64,000 nt of DNA from Rhodospirillales bacterium (GCA_020638395.1 JACKIP010000006.1:1-64000), one strand, 5' to 3'; numbered from the stretch's first letter, positions 26,325-36,743 are shown. The notes: generated by a model not told the origin, from the letters alone. Made by a program: numbers and translations.

Positions 26325-26674
26325 TGCTGATTGGCGCTGAACAGGTTATTCCGGCCTGACAAACAGGCTGCAGCCAGAATCGTCCACGGTACGCCCGCTT
26401 GTTCTGCGGCGGGTTTCAGTCGATCACATTTTCTCAGGGCCCAGGCAAGATCTTCCTTTGTCAGGTAAGGATTGCGCAATGCTCTTTGGAAACAGTTGAT
26501 GGACTGCAGGGCAAAATCAGCAAAATCCCCGTTCATATGACCGTCATTTTGCAGATAATTATTATAGGCTTCCTCGGTTTCTCCCAGCAGGCGCTCTAGG
26601 TGAGAATATTTTACACTCGTCGTTGAGGTGCCGGATGTTTCCTCGATTTGAGTCGTTTTGTAATAAGTCGTCAT
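26321..26674 (-). CDS. small hypothetical protein (117 aa)
   Basis: Thr-rich N-terminus (MTTYYKTTQIEETSGTSTTS), then a helical body: HLERLLGETEEAYNNYLQNDGHMNGDFADFALQSINCFQRALRNPYLTKEDLAWALRKCDRLKPAAEQAGV. No signal peptide. The ribosome site AAAGGGG precedes the ATG, which supports expression. No family recognised; the last residues come from an adjacent repeat, which suggests the original C-terminus may have been altered. Confidence 0.6.
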   Translation of the reverse strand: MTTYYKTTQIEETSGTSTTSVKYSHLERLLGETEEAYNNYLQNDGHMNGDFADFALQSINCFQRALRNPYLTKEDLAWALRKCDRLKPAAEQAGVPWTILAAACLSGRNNLFSANQH

Positions 26675-26858
26675 GGTAAACCCCTTTCTTTAGTTTTATT
26701 TTTTAGGTTCACACCGCCCTCTGATTACAATCGAAACCTCTCCTATAAAAAAGACATACTCTTTTTTTGTAATTTAATATCTTTTGGAATTACTTATTTA
26801 TAACATTGTTCCCAATTGTATGCAACCGGTTTTTTTAGCCCGGACTAAATCCTCCTGA

Positions 26859-26886
26859 TTGACTTTCTGCCGGATGGAATTAAGGT
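26859..26886 (+). promoter_or_regulatory. possible fabD promoter
   Basis: TTGACT at 26859-26864, 16-bp spacer, TAAGGT at 26881-26886. The -35 is strong and the -10 is weak. It lies 41 bp before the fabD start. The rest of the 253-bp gap (26675-26927) is AT-rich with no gene seen. Confidence 0.35.
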
Positions 26887-26927
26887 ACAGCCTGAATAGT
26901 GTATAAAGTGATAGAAAAGGACGCCGT

Positions 26928-27869
26928 ATGAGTAAGGTTTTGACATGCCCTGGACAGGGATCCCAGTTTATCGGGATGGGAAAAGATCTCGCCGAGGCCT
27001 TTCCGGAAGCCAGAGAGGTTTTTCGGGAAGTCGATGACGTGTTGTCACAAAAACTCTCCGATCTGATCTGGAATGGTCAGGAGCAGGACCTAAATCTGAC
27101 GGAAAACACCCAGCCGGCGCTGATGGCGGTGTCTGTGGCAGTCTGGCGTGTTCTGGAAACACAAAGTGGGCGGACGCTTCCACAACTGGCATCCTTTGTG
27201 GCCGGGCATTCTTTGGGGGAATATTCCGCATTGGCAATGGCGGGGACGTTTACCCTTGCCGATACGGCGAGGCTCTTAAAGTTGCGTGGGCAGGCAATGC
27301 AGCGGGCCGTTCCGGTCGGGCAAGGGGCGATGGCTGCGATTTTGGGGCTGGATTTTGAAGATGTTCAGAAAATAACCGCTGAAATTTCTGATGGTGAAAT
27401 GTGCGAGGCCGCCAATGATAATTCTGTGGGGCAGGTTGTCATTAGCGGGCATAAAGCAGCGGTCGCGGCGGCGATTGTTCTGGCAACCGAGCGTGGAGCC
27501 AAGCGGGCAGTCGAGTTGCCGGTGTCTGCACCGTTTCATTCGCGCCTGATGGCTCCGGCGGCGGCGGAAATGAAGGACGCTTTGGCTGATGTGGATATGA
27601 AAGCGCCGGCGGTTCCGTTAATTGCCAATGTGATTGCGCGGGAGACGGATAATCCGGAAGAAATCCGTGACCTGCTCGTCAGACAGGTCACCGGAACGGT
27701 GCGCTGGCGAGAGTCGGTGCTGTACATGAAGGATTGCGGTTGTACGGAACTGGTCGAGCTGGGTGCGGGGAAAGTGTTATCCGGTCTGGCGCGGCGGATA
27801 GATAAAGATCTGGCAACAGTGTCGATTGAAACCCCGGCGCAGATTGAGGCTTTTTTGGCGACGATCTGA
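26928..27869 (+). CDS. fabD: malonyl-CoA:ACP transacylase
   Basis: Loads malonate onto acyl carrier protein to feed fatty-acid elongation. 313 aa with the GQGSQ oxyanion loop (9-13), nucleophile S95 in GHSLGEY, R120 in KLRGQAMQ, and H204 in APFHSRLM: a complete Ser-His active site. Normal length. Unlike in many proteobacteria it is not next to fabG or acpP; it stands alone between the repeat-rich region and the DAHP synthase gene. Confidence 0.97.
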   Translation: MSKVLTCPGQGSQFIGMGKDLAEAFPEAREVFREVDDVLSQKLSDLIWNGQEQDLNLTENTQPALMAVSVAVWRVLETQSGRTLPQLASFVAGHSLGEYSALAMAGTFTLADTARLLKLRGQAMQRAVPVGQGAMAAILGLDFEDVQKITAEISDGEMCEAANDNSVGQVVISGHKAAVAAAIVLATERGAKRAVELPVSAPFHSRLMAPAAAEMKDALADVDMKAPAVPLIANVIARETDNPEEIRDLLVRQVTGTVRWRESVLYMKDCGCTELVELGAGKVLSGLARRIDKDLATVSIETPAQIEAFLATI

Positions 27870-28043
27870 ATTGCTCGCGGACGTGTGATGACGGAAAAAC
27901 CGTACAAAAACTTGACCTTAACACGGGTTCTTCGTGTTACGCCTTATAAGGCATAAAGTTCTGCTCACGGTCCGGGCGAAAAAGAAAGCTCCGGAATGCA
28001 AGTCTTTCTTTCCCTCTCTCTCATTTTGCGCTAAATCATAGAT

Positions 28044-29393
28044 ATGACACAGTGGACTCCCGATAGCTGGCGACGCAAGCCAGCCCTGCAATTACCGAAC
28101 TATCCGGATCAGGTTGCTCTGCAACAGGCCGAAGCGAAGCTGGCGAAAATGCCGCCGCTGGTTTTTGCCGGGGAGGCGGCTACACTGAAAAAACGGTTGG
28201 CAAGTGTTTCCGAAGGAAAGGCGTTTCTGTTGCAAGGTGGGGACTGTGCCGAGAGTTTTGCAGAATTCAGTGCGATTAAAATTCGGGATACATTTCGGGT
28301 GATGCTGCAAATGGCAGTGGTTTTGACGTTTGGTGGCGGGATGCCCGTGGTCAAGGTTGGGCGGGTTGCCGGGCAATTTGCCAAACCGCGCAGCAGCGAC
28401 ACGGAAACAAAGGAGGGAGTCAGTCTTCCGTCCTATCGGGGAGATATTATCAATGATCTGGACTTTACCGAATCGGCCCGTGTTCCGGACCCGAACCGAA
28501 TGCTGGATGCGTATCATCAGGCGGCGGCGACCTTGAACCTGTTACGGGCATTCGCGCAGGGCGGATATGCGGATTTGCATAAAATTCATAAATGGAATTT
28601 GAATTTCGTCAAAGATTCTCCCATGTCCCAGCGTTTTGAAGATATGGCGCATCGCATTGAAGAAGCTCTGAAATTTATGGAAGCGTGCGGAATTACCTCG
28701 GAAACGGTTCCGGCGATTCGTGAGACGGAGTTTTATACCTCGCATGAGGCGTTGCTGATGCCATATGAGGAGGGGCTGACCCGCACGGATTCCTTGACCG
28801 GGGAGTGGTATGACACGTCCGGGCATCTGCTCTGGATTGGGGCGCGTACGCATCAGGCAGAAAATGCGCAGATTGAATTTGTGCGCGGGATTAAAAATCC
28901 GCTGGGGCTAAAATGTTCTCCGGCTCTGCATCCGGATGAGCTGATTCGGCTGATTGATGTGCTGAATCCGGACAATGAGCCGGGCCGCCTGACCCTGATT
29001 TCCCGCATGGGGGCGGGGAATGTCTCTGAAAAACTGACGCCTCTTATCCGCCGTGTAAAAGAAGAAGGCCGCCATGTCGTCTGGTCATGCGACCCCATGC
29101 ATGGAAATACGGAAACTTCTTCCAGCGGTTATAAAACCCGCCAGTTTGATAATATTTTGTCCGAGGTGCGCGAGTTCTTTACCGTGCATAAAAGCGAAGG
29201 AACCTGGCCCGGCGGCGTTCATTTTGAGATGACGGGGCAGGACGTGACAGAGTGTACGGGCGGGGCGGATAAGCTGTCGGACGGAGATCTTGCCAGCCGC
29301 TACCACACGGCCTGCGATCCGCGCCTGAACGCCAATCAATCTCTGGAGCTGGCGTTTTTGGTTGCCGATGAGCTGCGGGCTTTTCACGAATAA
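28044..29393 (+). CDS. class II 3-deoxy-7-phosphoheptulonate (DAHP) synthase
   Basis: Condenses phosphoenolpyruvate with erythrose-4-phosphate, the first step of the shikimate pathway. 449 aa of the plant-like (type II) family: [87 protein letters not shown] and [18 protein letters not shown]. The metal-binding Cys, His, Glu and Asp positions are present. No extra regulatory domain is fused. Chorismate synthase (6956) belongs to the same route. It stands between fabD and mdh, all in one direction with gaps of about 100-170 bp. Confidence 0.96.
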   Translation: MTQWTPDSWRRKPALQLPNYPDQVALQQAEAKLAKMPPLVFAGEAATLKKRLASVSEGKAFLLQGGDCAESFAEFSAIKIRDTFRVMLQMAVVLTFGGGMPVVKVGRVAGQFAKPRSSDTETKEGVSLPSYRGDIINDLDFTESARVPDPNRMLDAYHQAAATLNLLRAFAQGGYADLHKIHKWNLNFVKDSPMSQRFEDMAHRIEEALKFMEACGITSETVPAIRETEFYTSHEALLMPYEEGLTRTDSLTGEWYDTSGHLLWIGARTHQAENAQIEFVRGIKNPLGLKCSPALHPDELIRLIDVLNPDNEPGRLTLISRMGAGNVSEKLTPLIRRVKEEGRHVVWSCDPMHGNTETSSSGYKTRQFDNILSEVREFFTVHKSEGTWPGGVHFEMTGQDVTECTGGADKLSDGDLASRYHTACDPRLNANQSLELAFLVADELRAFHE

Positions 29394-29416
29394 TACCCTA
29401 TTTTTGTATTCCCCGA

Positions 29417-29445
29417 TTGTCGAAGGCAAACGGGAGCGCTATTCT
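29417..29445 (+). promoter_or_regulatory. possible mdh promoter
   Basis: TTGTCG at 29417-29422, 17-bp spacer, TATTCT at 29440-29445, 51 bp before the mdh start. Followed by a strong AAGGAG ribosome site. Confidence 0.4.
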
Positions 29446-29496
29446 AATTATGATCCGCGGTGAAGCGGTATAATTTTCAGTGAAGGAGTTTTTTAA

Positions 29497-30450
<954 letters not shown>

Positions 30451-30479
30451 CCGCTTTCGGATTCGGATAAGACAGACTT

Positions 30480-30511
30480 AAAAAAGCCGGGGGGTGACCC
30501 CGGCTTTTTTG
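30480..30511 (+). terminator. Rho-independent terminator after mdh
   Basis: GCCGGGG at 30486-30492 pairs with CCCCGGC at 30498-30504, preceded by six A and followed by six T. Confidence 0.93.
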
Positions 30512-30576
30512 TTGCCAGCTTTTTGCTGGTTGTGTTCGCAAGAGAAATTGCGGCAATCAGCTGCCCATGCGATCAC

Positions 30577-31566
30577 TTATCCGCCACCTCCCATAATAAA
30601 ACACGGATTGTGGTTGACTCCCCAAGGTGCCACGCAGCATCCCGTATAGGCCGCATAATTAGATCCCGGCGGATAGGAGCAGTTGCGATAGTAACTGTTC
30701 CTGGTACTTGTGGGCGGATGGTTATCGCAAAAATCAAGGCAGCGACGGTATGCATCATTGATCTCGTCGATGTCATGATCGACCGGAGGATGTGTTGTAT
30801 CAATAGGGGGGGCTGTTGGTGATCCGGTTGGTTTCTTGGCCCCGTCACAGTTTCCTTTCGCTGCGCAGGCGGTTGCTTTGGGAGGTGGCGTGTAATTTGG
30901 CCCGATCGGAGGGCAGGGGCCATCAATCATCGGGATTCCGGCGTGCCGTCTGGCATAGCTTGTCAAAGAGGTGTGACCATCACCCTTATCGTAAGCTCCG
31001 TCGGTATTGACCCATTTACAGGCTCCGCCCGCCCCTCCCAGATGGGCTGCCGCCAGTAATCCGGATTGCGTAACAACTACGCCCTTTATGCTTTTCCCCA
31101 ATTGATCGAACGCCCCGCAGCTTTTTAACTGGGCATAGTTCAGACGGTTCAGCTCCTGAAAATAAGCATCCTGCAATGCCGGGCAATGGGCAAAATCACC
31201 CGGCCCCACACAGGGAAGGGAAGTCCTTTTGCAGATATCAGCACGAGTCGCCGTCAGAAACTGATATTTTCCAAGAGCGCTGCTTACTTTATGTTTACAC
31301 TGGTAATCTCCTCCACTTTCTGTCGAGGCAACCGAGCCGATATAGGTATCGGACACACATGCCTGTTTTCCATAGGAGAAAGACTCGCAATTAAAGACAC
31401 CTTCAATGGCTGGGGCCGGGTCGCACTCACTCGCTGCCCGGACTTCTTTTGAACAGAACAAGAGCGACAGACACAGGCAAAGTCCCAGAACCCAGATGGC
31501 GCGACGCGAGGCCGGCATGGTGTTTGGGACTTTCTGCCCAAAAGAAAAAAACGTCTTACTTCTCAC
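30577..31566 (-). CDS. secreted Cys-rich lytic-transglycosylase-like protein
   Basis: 329 aa; N-terminal hydrophobic signal (WVLGLCLCLSLLFC) ending at VRA/ASE. The central domain has SVASTESGGDYQC followed by SSALGKYQF and then GLLAAAHLGGAGGACKW, an ESGG + GKYQF arrangement like goose-lysozyme/transglycosylase folds, with E in ESGG as the candidate acid. Cys are spread throughout (SECDPAP, FNCESF, RTSLPCVG, CCVAPW), indicating a disulfide-bonded extracytoplasmic protein. The C-terminal third is Pro-rich, then RCLDFCDNHPP...YRNCSYPPG. Function is inferred, not proven. It overlaps by 11 bp the stop of an upstream membrane-anchored protein. Confidence 0.65.
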   Translation of the reverse strand: MRSKTFFSFGQKVPNTMPASRRAIWVLGLCLCLSLLFCSKEVRAASECDPAPAIEGVFNCESFSYGKQACVSDTYIGSVASTESGGDYQCKHKVSSALGKYQFLTATRADICKRTSLPCVGPGDFAHCPALQDAYFQELNRLNYAQLKSCGAFDQLGKSIKGVVVTQSGLLAAAHLGGAGGACKWVNTDGAYDKGDGHTSLTSYARRHAGIPMIDGPCPPIGPNYTPPPKATACAAKGNCDGAKKPTGSPTAPPIDTTHPPVDHDIDEINDAYRRCLDFCDNHPPTSTRNSYYRNCSYPPGSNYAAYTGCCVAPWGVNHNPCFIMGGGG

Positions 31567-32155
31567 CCTGAGCGCCTCCGGAATTATTGAGCTGCTCTAT
31601 GGATTCGTACTGGCTTCCCGTCCATATGAACGGAATTTGCCGTTCGTGTTGTTTTGGAACTTCTGTGGGGTCAATAAAACTGGCGAGGGAATATAGATCG
31701 TAATACCCCTGTGTTGTCTGGTTGCTGACCCAGACATGGTAGGTGGAAATGCTTGCAACCAGACGCCACTGGTTTCCGCTGGTATTTTCAAAAAAACTAA
31801 TCTCACATCCGAGCAGCGCGCATTCGCCGCCTAATTCCGTTTTTCTGAGATAGGCAATAAATCTTTTTTCGGAGGCTCCTTTTTTCAGAGCCACGTAGCG
31901 GGCAAATTCCGGCACATTTTCTTCATCGGCAGGGTCAATCCCGTATTGTGCCCAGTAATTATTGTATAGTTCCCGGCCTTTATACAGGGCGGCTTTGTCA
32001 TTCGTCAGGCTGGAAAATACAATTTCACTCAGGATGCCTTTTTTGACCGTATAAGTTTCTGCCATCCCTGATTTGGAGAGGAGCAGAACGCCACCGGAAA
32101 AAATCCCCGTCAGCATCATCAAAACACCTAGAAAAAGAACACGATTTCGCAGCAC
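31556..32155 (-). CDS. membrane-anchored hypothetical protein
   Basis: 199 aa with an N-terminal hydrophobic helix (VLFLGVLMMLTGIFSGGVLLLS) and a periplasmic domain containing ELYNNYWAQYGIDPADEENVPEFARYVALKKGASEKRFIAYLRK, then a beta-rich half with one likely disulfide (GGECALLGCEISFF). No family recognised. Its end overlaps the start of the lytic-transglycosylase-like gene by 11 bp, so the pair is translationally coupled and probably works together. Confidence 0.6.
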   Translation of the reverse strand: MLRNRVLFLGVLMMLTGIFSGGVLLLSKSGMAETYTVKKGILSEIVFSSLTNDKAALYKGRELYNNYWAQYGIDPADEENVPEFARYVALKKGASEKRFIAYLRKTELGGECALLGCEISFFENTSGNQWRLVASISTYHVWVSNQTTQGYYDLYSLASFIDPTEVPKQHERQIPFIWTGSQYESIEQLNNSGGAQGEK

Positions 32156-32277
32156 GGCAAACTCTCTGAATAAACTTTTACTTTCCCTTGAGCTTAAATG
32201 ATTTTACCTTTCTTTGCAAAGTTATTGCGTATCAGGGCTTGTTGTTTTTGACATTTTCAACTAGTTTCCAAGGTCTC

Positions 32278-33039
32278 ATGAAAGATTATACTCCCTCTCA
32301 ATGGATGTATTTTGCGCCGGATCAAACGGTCCTGTACGCGATCGGGGATCTGCACGGGTATCTGGAGCCGCATAATATGCTCTATGCCCGTCTGGAGCTG
32401 GAGGCTGGTAAGCGTGAGGATCTGCAGCACATCGTTATTTACCTGGGAGATTACATTGACCGGGGACCTGACAGTGCTCAGCTGATTGAAAAATTGCTGC
32501 GATTGAAACGCAGTGACGGGCTTATCCAGCACCGGTTCCTGATGGGAAATCACGAAGCGGGGCTGCTGGATTATCTTGAGGATCCTCACGGAGCAGCGCG
32601 CTGGCTGGAGTTTGGCGGAATTGAAACGGCGGAAAGTTACGGGATTTCCTTTAATAAACGCCTCGTTCTGCCTGCGGAAAGAGAAAATTTGCAGCAGGCG
32701 TTATTGCGGTACATTCCAAAGGAACATCTGGATTTCTACCGCTCTTTGGAGCCGATTGTAACATTTGGCGATTATGTGTTTGTGCATGCGGGGATTCGTC
32801 CCGATATTCCGCTTCACCAGCAAGACCCTAAAGATCTGCGGTTTATTCGCGAGCCGTTTTTATCCTGGGATCAGCCGCATGAGAAATGTATTGTTCATGG
32901 TCATAGTATTTCAAAAAAGCCCGACATTAAATCAAACCGGATCGGGCTGGATACCGGATATTTCCAAAATCGTGTTTTAAGCTGTGGTATTTTTGAGAAA
33001 AACAGCGTAAAGATTTTACAAATCGACGAAAACGACTAA
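32278..33039 (+). CDS. metallophosphoesterase (Ser/Thr phosphatase-like)
   Basis: 253 aa from the ATG at 32278 (AAGG upstream); an upstream extension to 32188 has no support. Calcineurin-type metal motifs are complete: GDLHG (23-27), GDYIDRG (57-63), GNHE (90-93), then FVHAGIRPD and IVHGHS. This order is that of bacterial PP2A-like/ApaH-like phosphatases (PrpE/PphA group), with protein phosphate or diadenosine tetraphosphate as possible substrates. Eight bp before the ResB-like gene, so it may be the first gene of that operon. Confidence 0.88.
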   Translation: MKDYTPSQWMYFAPDQTVLYAIGDLHGYLEPHNMLYARLELEAGKREDLQHIVIYLGDYIDRGPDSAQLIEKLLRLKRSDGLIQHRFLMGNHEAGLLDYLEDPHGAARWLEFGGIETAESYGISFNKRLVLPAERENLQQALLRYIPKEHLDFYRSLEPIVTFGDYVFVHAGIRPDIPLHQQDPKDLRFIREPFLSWDQPHEKCIVHGHSISKKPDIKSNRIGLDTGYFQNRVLSCGIFEKNSVKILQIDEND

Positions 33040-33047
33040 ATCTTACC

Positions 33048-34148
33048 GTGTTGAAAAAATTACATAAAATTGGCATTCGGCTGGCGCGTCCGGATATTTT
33101 GTTCTTCTGTCTGCCGTGGCTGATGGTTCTGTTAGTGGTGGGAACCGTTGCGCAGCGCGATCTGGGGCTATTTCGAGCCGAGCAGTTGTTTTTTTCTTCC
33201 TGGGTTTTCTGGTGGGGGCCGCTTCCGTTGCCCGGAGGAGCGCTGACTCTTACTTTGATTTTTATCAATCTCTGCGCCAAGTTCATTTTTAAAAGCACCT
33301 GGAGCTGGTACAAAAGCGGGGTGATCCTGACCCATTTCGGAATTCTGCTGTTATTTATCGGTGCAATTTTCACGGCAACGACCGCAGAAGAAGGATATAT
33401 GACCATTCCCGAAGGATGGGAAAAGTCGGTGATTCAGGACTATCACAAAAAAGGGTTTTATATTTTCAAAAATGAACAGTTAATCGCATCTTATGAAATT
33501 TCTGATCTGGTTGAGGGGCAGCACATCGTTCTTCCGGATACGCCGGTTTCTCTTCATATCCGGAATGTTTGCCAGAATTGCAGTTTTGCCCCGACCCCGG
33601 AGAATCAAAAGGCCGGCAAGCATGGACTGGCTGAAAAGATTACCCTGACGGCCCGTCCGCTTAATCCGCAGAATGAGGCTAATATGGCCGGGATTACTTT
33701 TGATGTGAAGGGGGCAGAGGAAGATGAAAACGGGTTTTACGCCTCGACCGAAGCCGCGCCTCACGCCATTCATATCTCCGTCAAGGAAGATGATTACCGG
33801 TTGCAGGTGCAACGGGAGGAGCGGCCGCTGCCTTTCACGATCCGTCTGATTGATTTTCAACGTGATTTTCATCCCGGAACAATGATGGCCAAGGCGTACC
33901 GCTCGGATATTGAAGTGCTGGATGGGGAGGCACACTGGCCCGCTCACATCAGTATGAATCATCCCTTGCGGTATAAAGGATATACGTTTTTTCAATCGTC
34001 TTTTGCGCAGACCCCTGCCGGAGAGGCAACCATTCTGGCGGTGGTTAAAAATACCGGCTGGCTGTTTCCCTATATTGCCAGCATTGTGATTGCCTGCGGA
34101 TTATTACTTCATCTGGCTATTCGAAAAGGACGCTCAAAATATGAATAA
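33048..34148 (+). CDS. resB: ResB-like cytochrome c biogenesis protein
   Basis: 366 aa, GTG start. Three N-terminal transmembrane helices (about 15-35, 55-80, 88-112) with the typical WSWYKSGVILTHFGILLLFIGAI, then a large periplasmic beta-rich domain (PLPFTIRLIDFQRDFHPGTMMAKAYRSDIEV, MNHPLRYKGYTFFQSSF), and a final helix (LFPYIASIVIACGLLLHL). This is the ResB/Ccs1 architecture that, with CcsA, moves heme across the membrane and attaches it to apocytochrome c. ATGA-type 8-bp overlap with the next gene. Confidence 0.85.
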   Translation: MLKKLHKIGIRLARPDILFFCLPWLMVLLVVGTVAQRDLGLFRAEQLFFSSWVFWWGPLPLPGGALTLTLIFINLCAKFIFKSTWSWYKSGVILTHFGILLLFIGAIFTATTAEEGYMTIPEGWEKSVIQDYHKKGFYIFKNEQLIASYEISDLVEGQHIVLPDTPVSLHIRNVCQNCSFAPTPENQKAGKHGLAEKITLTARPLNPQNEANMAGITFDVKGAEEDENGFYASTEAAPHAIHISVKEDDYRLQVQREERPLPFTIRLIDFQRDFHPGTMMAKAYRSDIEVLDGEAHWPAHISMNHPLRYKGYTFFQSSFAQTPAGEATILAVVKNTGWLFPYIASIVIACGLLLHLAIRKGRSKYE

Positions 34149-36009
34149 ATTCCTTTTAATTGGGTTTTTTATCCTATTTTTGGTGGGGGCGGGGGCATGT
34201 TCAGCCGCAAGGGCTACCCCCCTGGATATGCAGGTTTTTTCCATGATTCCGTTGCAGCATGATGGGAGGGTGAAGCCTCTGGAAAGTTTTGCCCGACATA
34301 TGGCGCTGCGTTTGACGGGGACAACGTCCGTACAGGGGCGGCCTGCGATTGATTTTCTTGCCGAAGCGTTATTTGATCCCACACGCACAGCGGAGCGGCC
34401 GCTTTTTACCATCCGTAATCCGGAGATCAAAAGTTTATTGGGACTGCCTGAGGAGGAAAAGCATTTTTCCCTGACGGTTTTGTTGCCCGGACTGCAAAAA
34501 GAGCAAAAAACCATTGCCGCTATTCTGGCGCGGGATGATAAAAGCTGGAGTCATACCGAACGTGCTCTGATAACACTTTATGAAACGGCCAGTGATCTGC
34601 GGGATCTGGTCAAATCTCTGCATTTTATTTTACCGTTGCGGATGCCGTTGCCGGAATTCGTGCGTGCAGAGCTGGATATTCCAGCCTCTGAGGCGGATAC
34701 GTATCTTGATCTGAAGCGATATGAAGAAAAAATCTCGACCTTTGTGCGGGCGCTGCCGGAAGAGCAGGTTAGTGATGATCTGAAGCTTTTTATCCTTCAG
34801 CTGTCCCTGATCGAGCAAAGCGGAGATACGGAGCCGTTTTTCCGGATTATGCCGCCGGAATGGCCTTTGAATCAGGGGCAGGAGTGGCTGTCTCCGTGGA
34901 TTTTAATCAATAGTGGCATGGGCGGGCCGGAAAGTGCGGCATATCTGGATCTGTGGAAAGATATGGCGGTTGCGTATCGGGCGCAGGATACTAGGGCGTG
35001 GCAGGTCGCAACAGAAGCGGCCTATCAGAAAGCATTGTCTTTTAAAAATAGTGGGGTCTCACCGCGCAGACTGGTGCTGGAAACCCGTTACCAGCAGTGG
35101 AATTTGCTTTTCTACAGCTTTGTTCTTTTTGGAATTGCGACGGCGTGCGGCGCGGCGGCTCTGTCTTTCCCGCGGGTTGCCGTTTTGAGATACCTTACCG
35201 CGGGAGCGTTAATTCCTGCGGTGGGGTTGCATGCAACGGCGTTATGTATGCGCGTTATGATTCTGGAGCGCCCGCCGGTCAGCACTCTGTATGAGTCGGT
35301 GCTGTTTGTCAGCCTGATTTGTGTTGCGACCGCGCTTGTCTTTGCGCTTTTTCAGAAGAACAAAAGCTTTCCGTTGTTTTTGGCGGCGGTCAGTGGGGTG
35401 ATCTTTTCCTTTTTATCCGGATATCTGGCCAAAGACGGCGATACGCTGCAGGTTCTGGTGGCGGTGTTAAATACGAATTTCTGGCTGGCCACGCATGTGA
35501 CGGTTATCACTGCCGGGTATGGTCTGTGCGTCTTGACGGCGATGTTGGCGCACGGCGCGTTGCTGATGAAAGCCTTTGGGAAAGATGTTTCCGGATTGAC
35601 GCGCAAGGTCTGGGCCCCGGCGCTGATATCCTTGTTGTTGACATCGGTCGGAACGATTCTAGGCGGGGTCTGGGCAGATCAATCCTGGGGCCGGTTCTGG
35701 GGATGGGACCCCAAGGAAAACGGCGCGTTGCTGATTGTTTTATGGCTGGTCTGGGTCGTTCATGGAAAGATATCCGGGCACCTGAAAGAAACCGGATTTC
35801 TGGTTAGTGTGGCCTTGTTGAATGTGATCGTGGCGCTGGCCTGGTTTGGGGTTAATCTGCTGAGTGTAGGACTGCACTCCTACGGATTTATCAGCGGGAT
35901 TGCCTGGGGATTAGGGGTGTTCTGCACCGTGGAAGCGGTTTTTGTCGGGGTTTGCGGAGCGGTGATTAAAAGAAAATCCTATCTGAGCGGGGTGGCAACA
36001 TGCGTGTGA
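34141..36009 (+). CDS. ccsA: CcsA-type cytochrome c biogenesis protein (System II)
   Basis: 622 aa from the ATG at 34141. An N-terminal signal/anchor is followed by a periplasmic region of about 280 residues (starting MQVFSMIPLQHDGRVKPLESFARH) and then eight or so transmembrane helices. The heme-handling WWD motif is present as WGRFWGWDPKENG, with conserved His in VGLHATAL, THVTVI and VGLHSYGF. The extended N-terminal part is like that of the long CcsA proteins known from Bacteroidetes and relatives. Overlaps resB by 8 bp and the thioredoxin gene by 10 bp, so translation is coupled. Confidence 0.93.
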   Translation: MNKFLLIGFFILFLVGAGACSAARATPLDMQVFSMIPLQHDGRVKPLESFARHMALRLTGTTSVQGRPAIDFLAEALFDPTRTAERPLFTIRNPEIKSLLGLPEEEKHFSLTVLLPGLQKEQKTIAAILARDDKSWSHTERALITLYETASDLRDLVKSLHFILPLRMPLPEFVRAELDIPASEADTYLDLKRYEEKISTFVRALPEEQVSDDLKLFILQLSLIEQSGDTEPFFRIMPPEWPLNQGQEWLSPWILINSGMGGPESAAYLDLWKDMAVAYRAQDTRAWQVATEAAYQKALSFKNSGVSPRRLVLETRYQQWNLLFYSFVLFGIATACGAAALSFPRVAVLRYLTAGALIPAVGLHATALCMRVMILERPPVSTLYESVLFVSLICVATALVFALFQKNKSFPLFLAAVSGVIFSFLSGYLAKDGDTLQVLVAVLNTNFWLATHVTVITAGYGLCVLTAMLAHGALLMKAFGKDVSGLTRKVWAPALISLLLTSVGTILGGVWADQSWGRFWGWDPKENGALLIVLWLVWVVHGKISGHLKETGFLVSVALLNVIVALAWFGVNLLSVGLHSYGFISGIAWGLGVFCTVEAVFVGVCGAVIKRKSYLSGVATCV

Positions 36010-36578
36010 ATATTTTCCTGTTGATCCTTGTGGTGGCTGGTACGCTTGCCGTGACCTATGTTTTAAACCAGCCTGTCCGACCAACCGTGCAGGAGGTCCC
36101 GGTGTCAACCATCCAGCCTGTTGAAGCCTATCCGCTGGCGCCGGATCTTCTCCTGACAAGCGTCCGCAAGGAAACATTTCACCTGTATGATTTTAAAGGG
36201 AAAATTATTCTTGTAAATTTCTGGGCATCCTGGTGTGTGCCCTGCGTGATTGAATTTCCTCAAATGTTGGCTCTGGCGGAAAAAGAGCCGGATCGTCTGG
36301 TATTTCTGGCGGTATCGGTGGATGCTTCCACAGAGAATATCGAGCGGTTTATAGCGCGTCTGGACGATGAATCGCGGGCGCGTCTGAATTTGCCGAATGT
36401 TCATATTATTCACGACCCGGACAAAAAAATTTCTCAGGATGTTTTCCAGACGGTGCGCTATCCGGAAACGCTGGTCATTGGCTCGGATCTTACCTTGCGG
36501 GAAAAAATTATCGGCGCCAGCGAGGATTTCTCCTCTGAAGAGTTTCGGGCGCGGCTCATGGAAAAATTCCATGAATAA
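36000..36578 (+). CDS. resA: membrane-anchored thiol-disulfide oxidoreductase (ResA/TlpA)
   Basis: 192 aa with an N-terminal anchor (IFLLILVVAGTLAVTYVL) and a thioredoxin fold with active-site WCVPC (C79, C82). It keeps the CXXCH cysteines of apocytochromes reduced before heme attachment by ResB/CcsA. The family cis-Pro region is present as RYPETLVI. Last gene of the cluster 33048-36578, overlapping ccsA by 10 bp. Confidence 0.93.
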   Translation: MRVNIFLLILVVAGTLAVTYVLNQPVRPTVQEVPVSTIQPVEAYPLAPDLLLTSVRKETFHLYDFKGKIILVNFWASWCVPCVIEFPQMLALAEKEPDRLVFLAVSVDASTENIERFIARLDDESRARLNLPNVHIIHDPDKKISQDVFQTVRYPETLVIGSDLTLREKIIGASEDFSSEEFRARLMEKFHE

Positions 36579-36631
36579 CATCAATTTATTTCATCAGCCG
36601 ATTGATTGACTTTTCCGTCAATAAAGCCACA

Positions 36632-36743
36632 TTAGAGCAAAGAACGTTTCGCGTGACTTTCGTTGCGGCGCGGTGCCCCTCACGTGGGTATGTCTACGCT
36701 TCGTCGCTTGCTCCTGAGTCACCCTAAACGTTCTTTGCTCTAA
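36632..36743. repeat. 112-bp inverted-repeat (MITE-like) element
   Basis: Left end TTAGAGCAAAGAACGTTT, right end AAACGTTCTTTGCTCTAA: 18 bp perfectly inverted, extended inward to about 30 bp with mismatches (GTGACT / AGTCAC). No coding sequence inside. Partial copies: 2112-2160 and 26291-26324. It lies in the gap between resA and dps. Confidence 0.85.
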
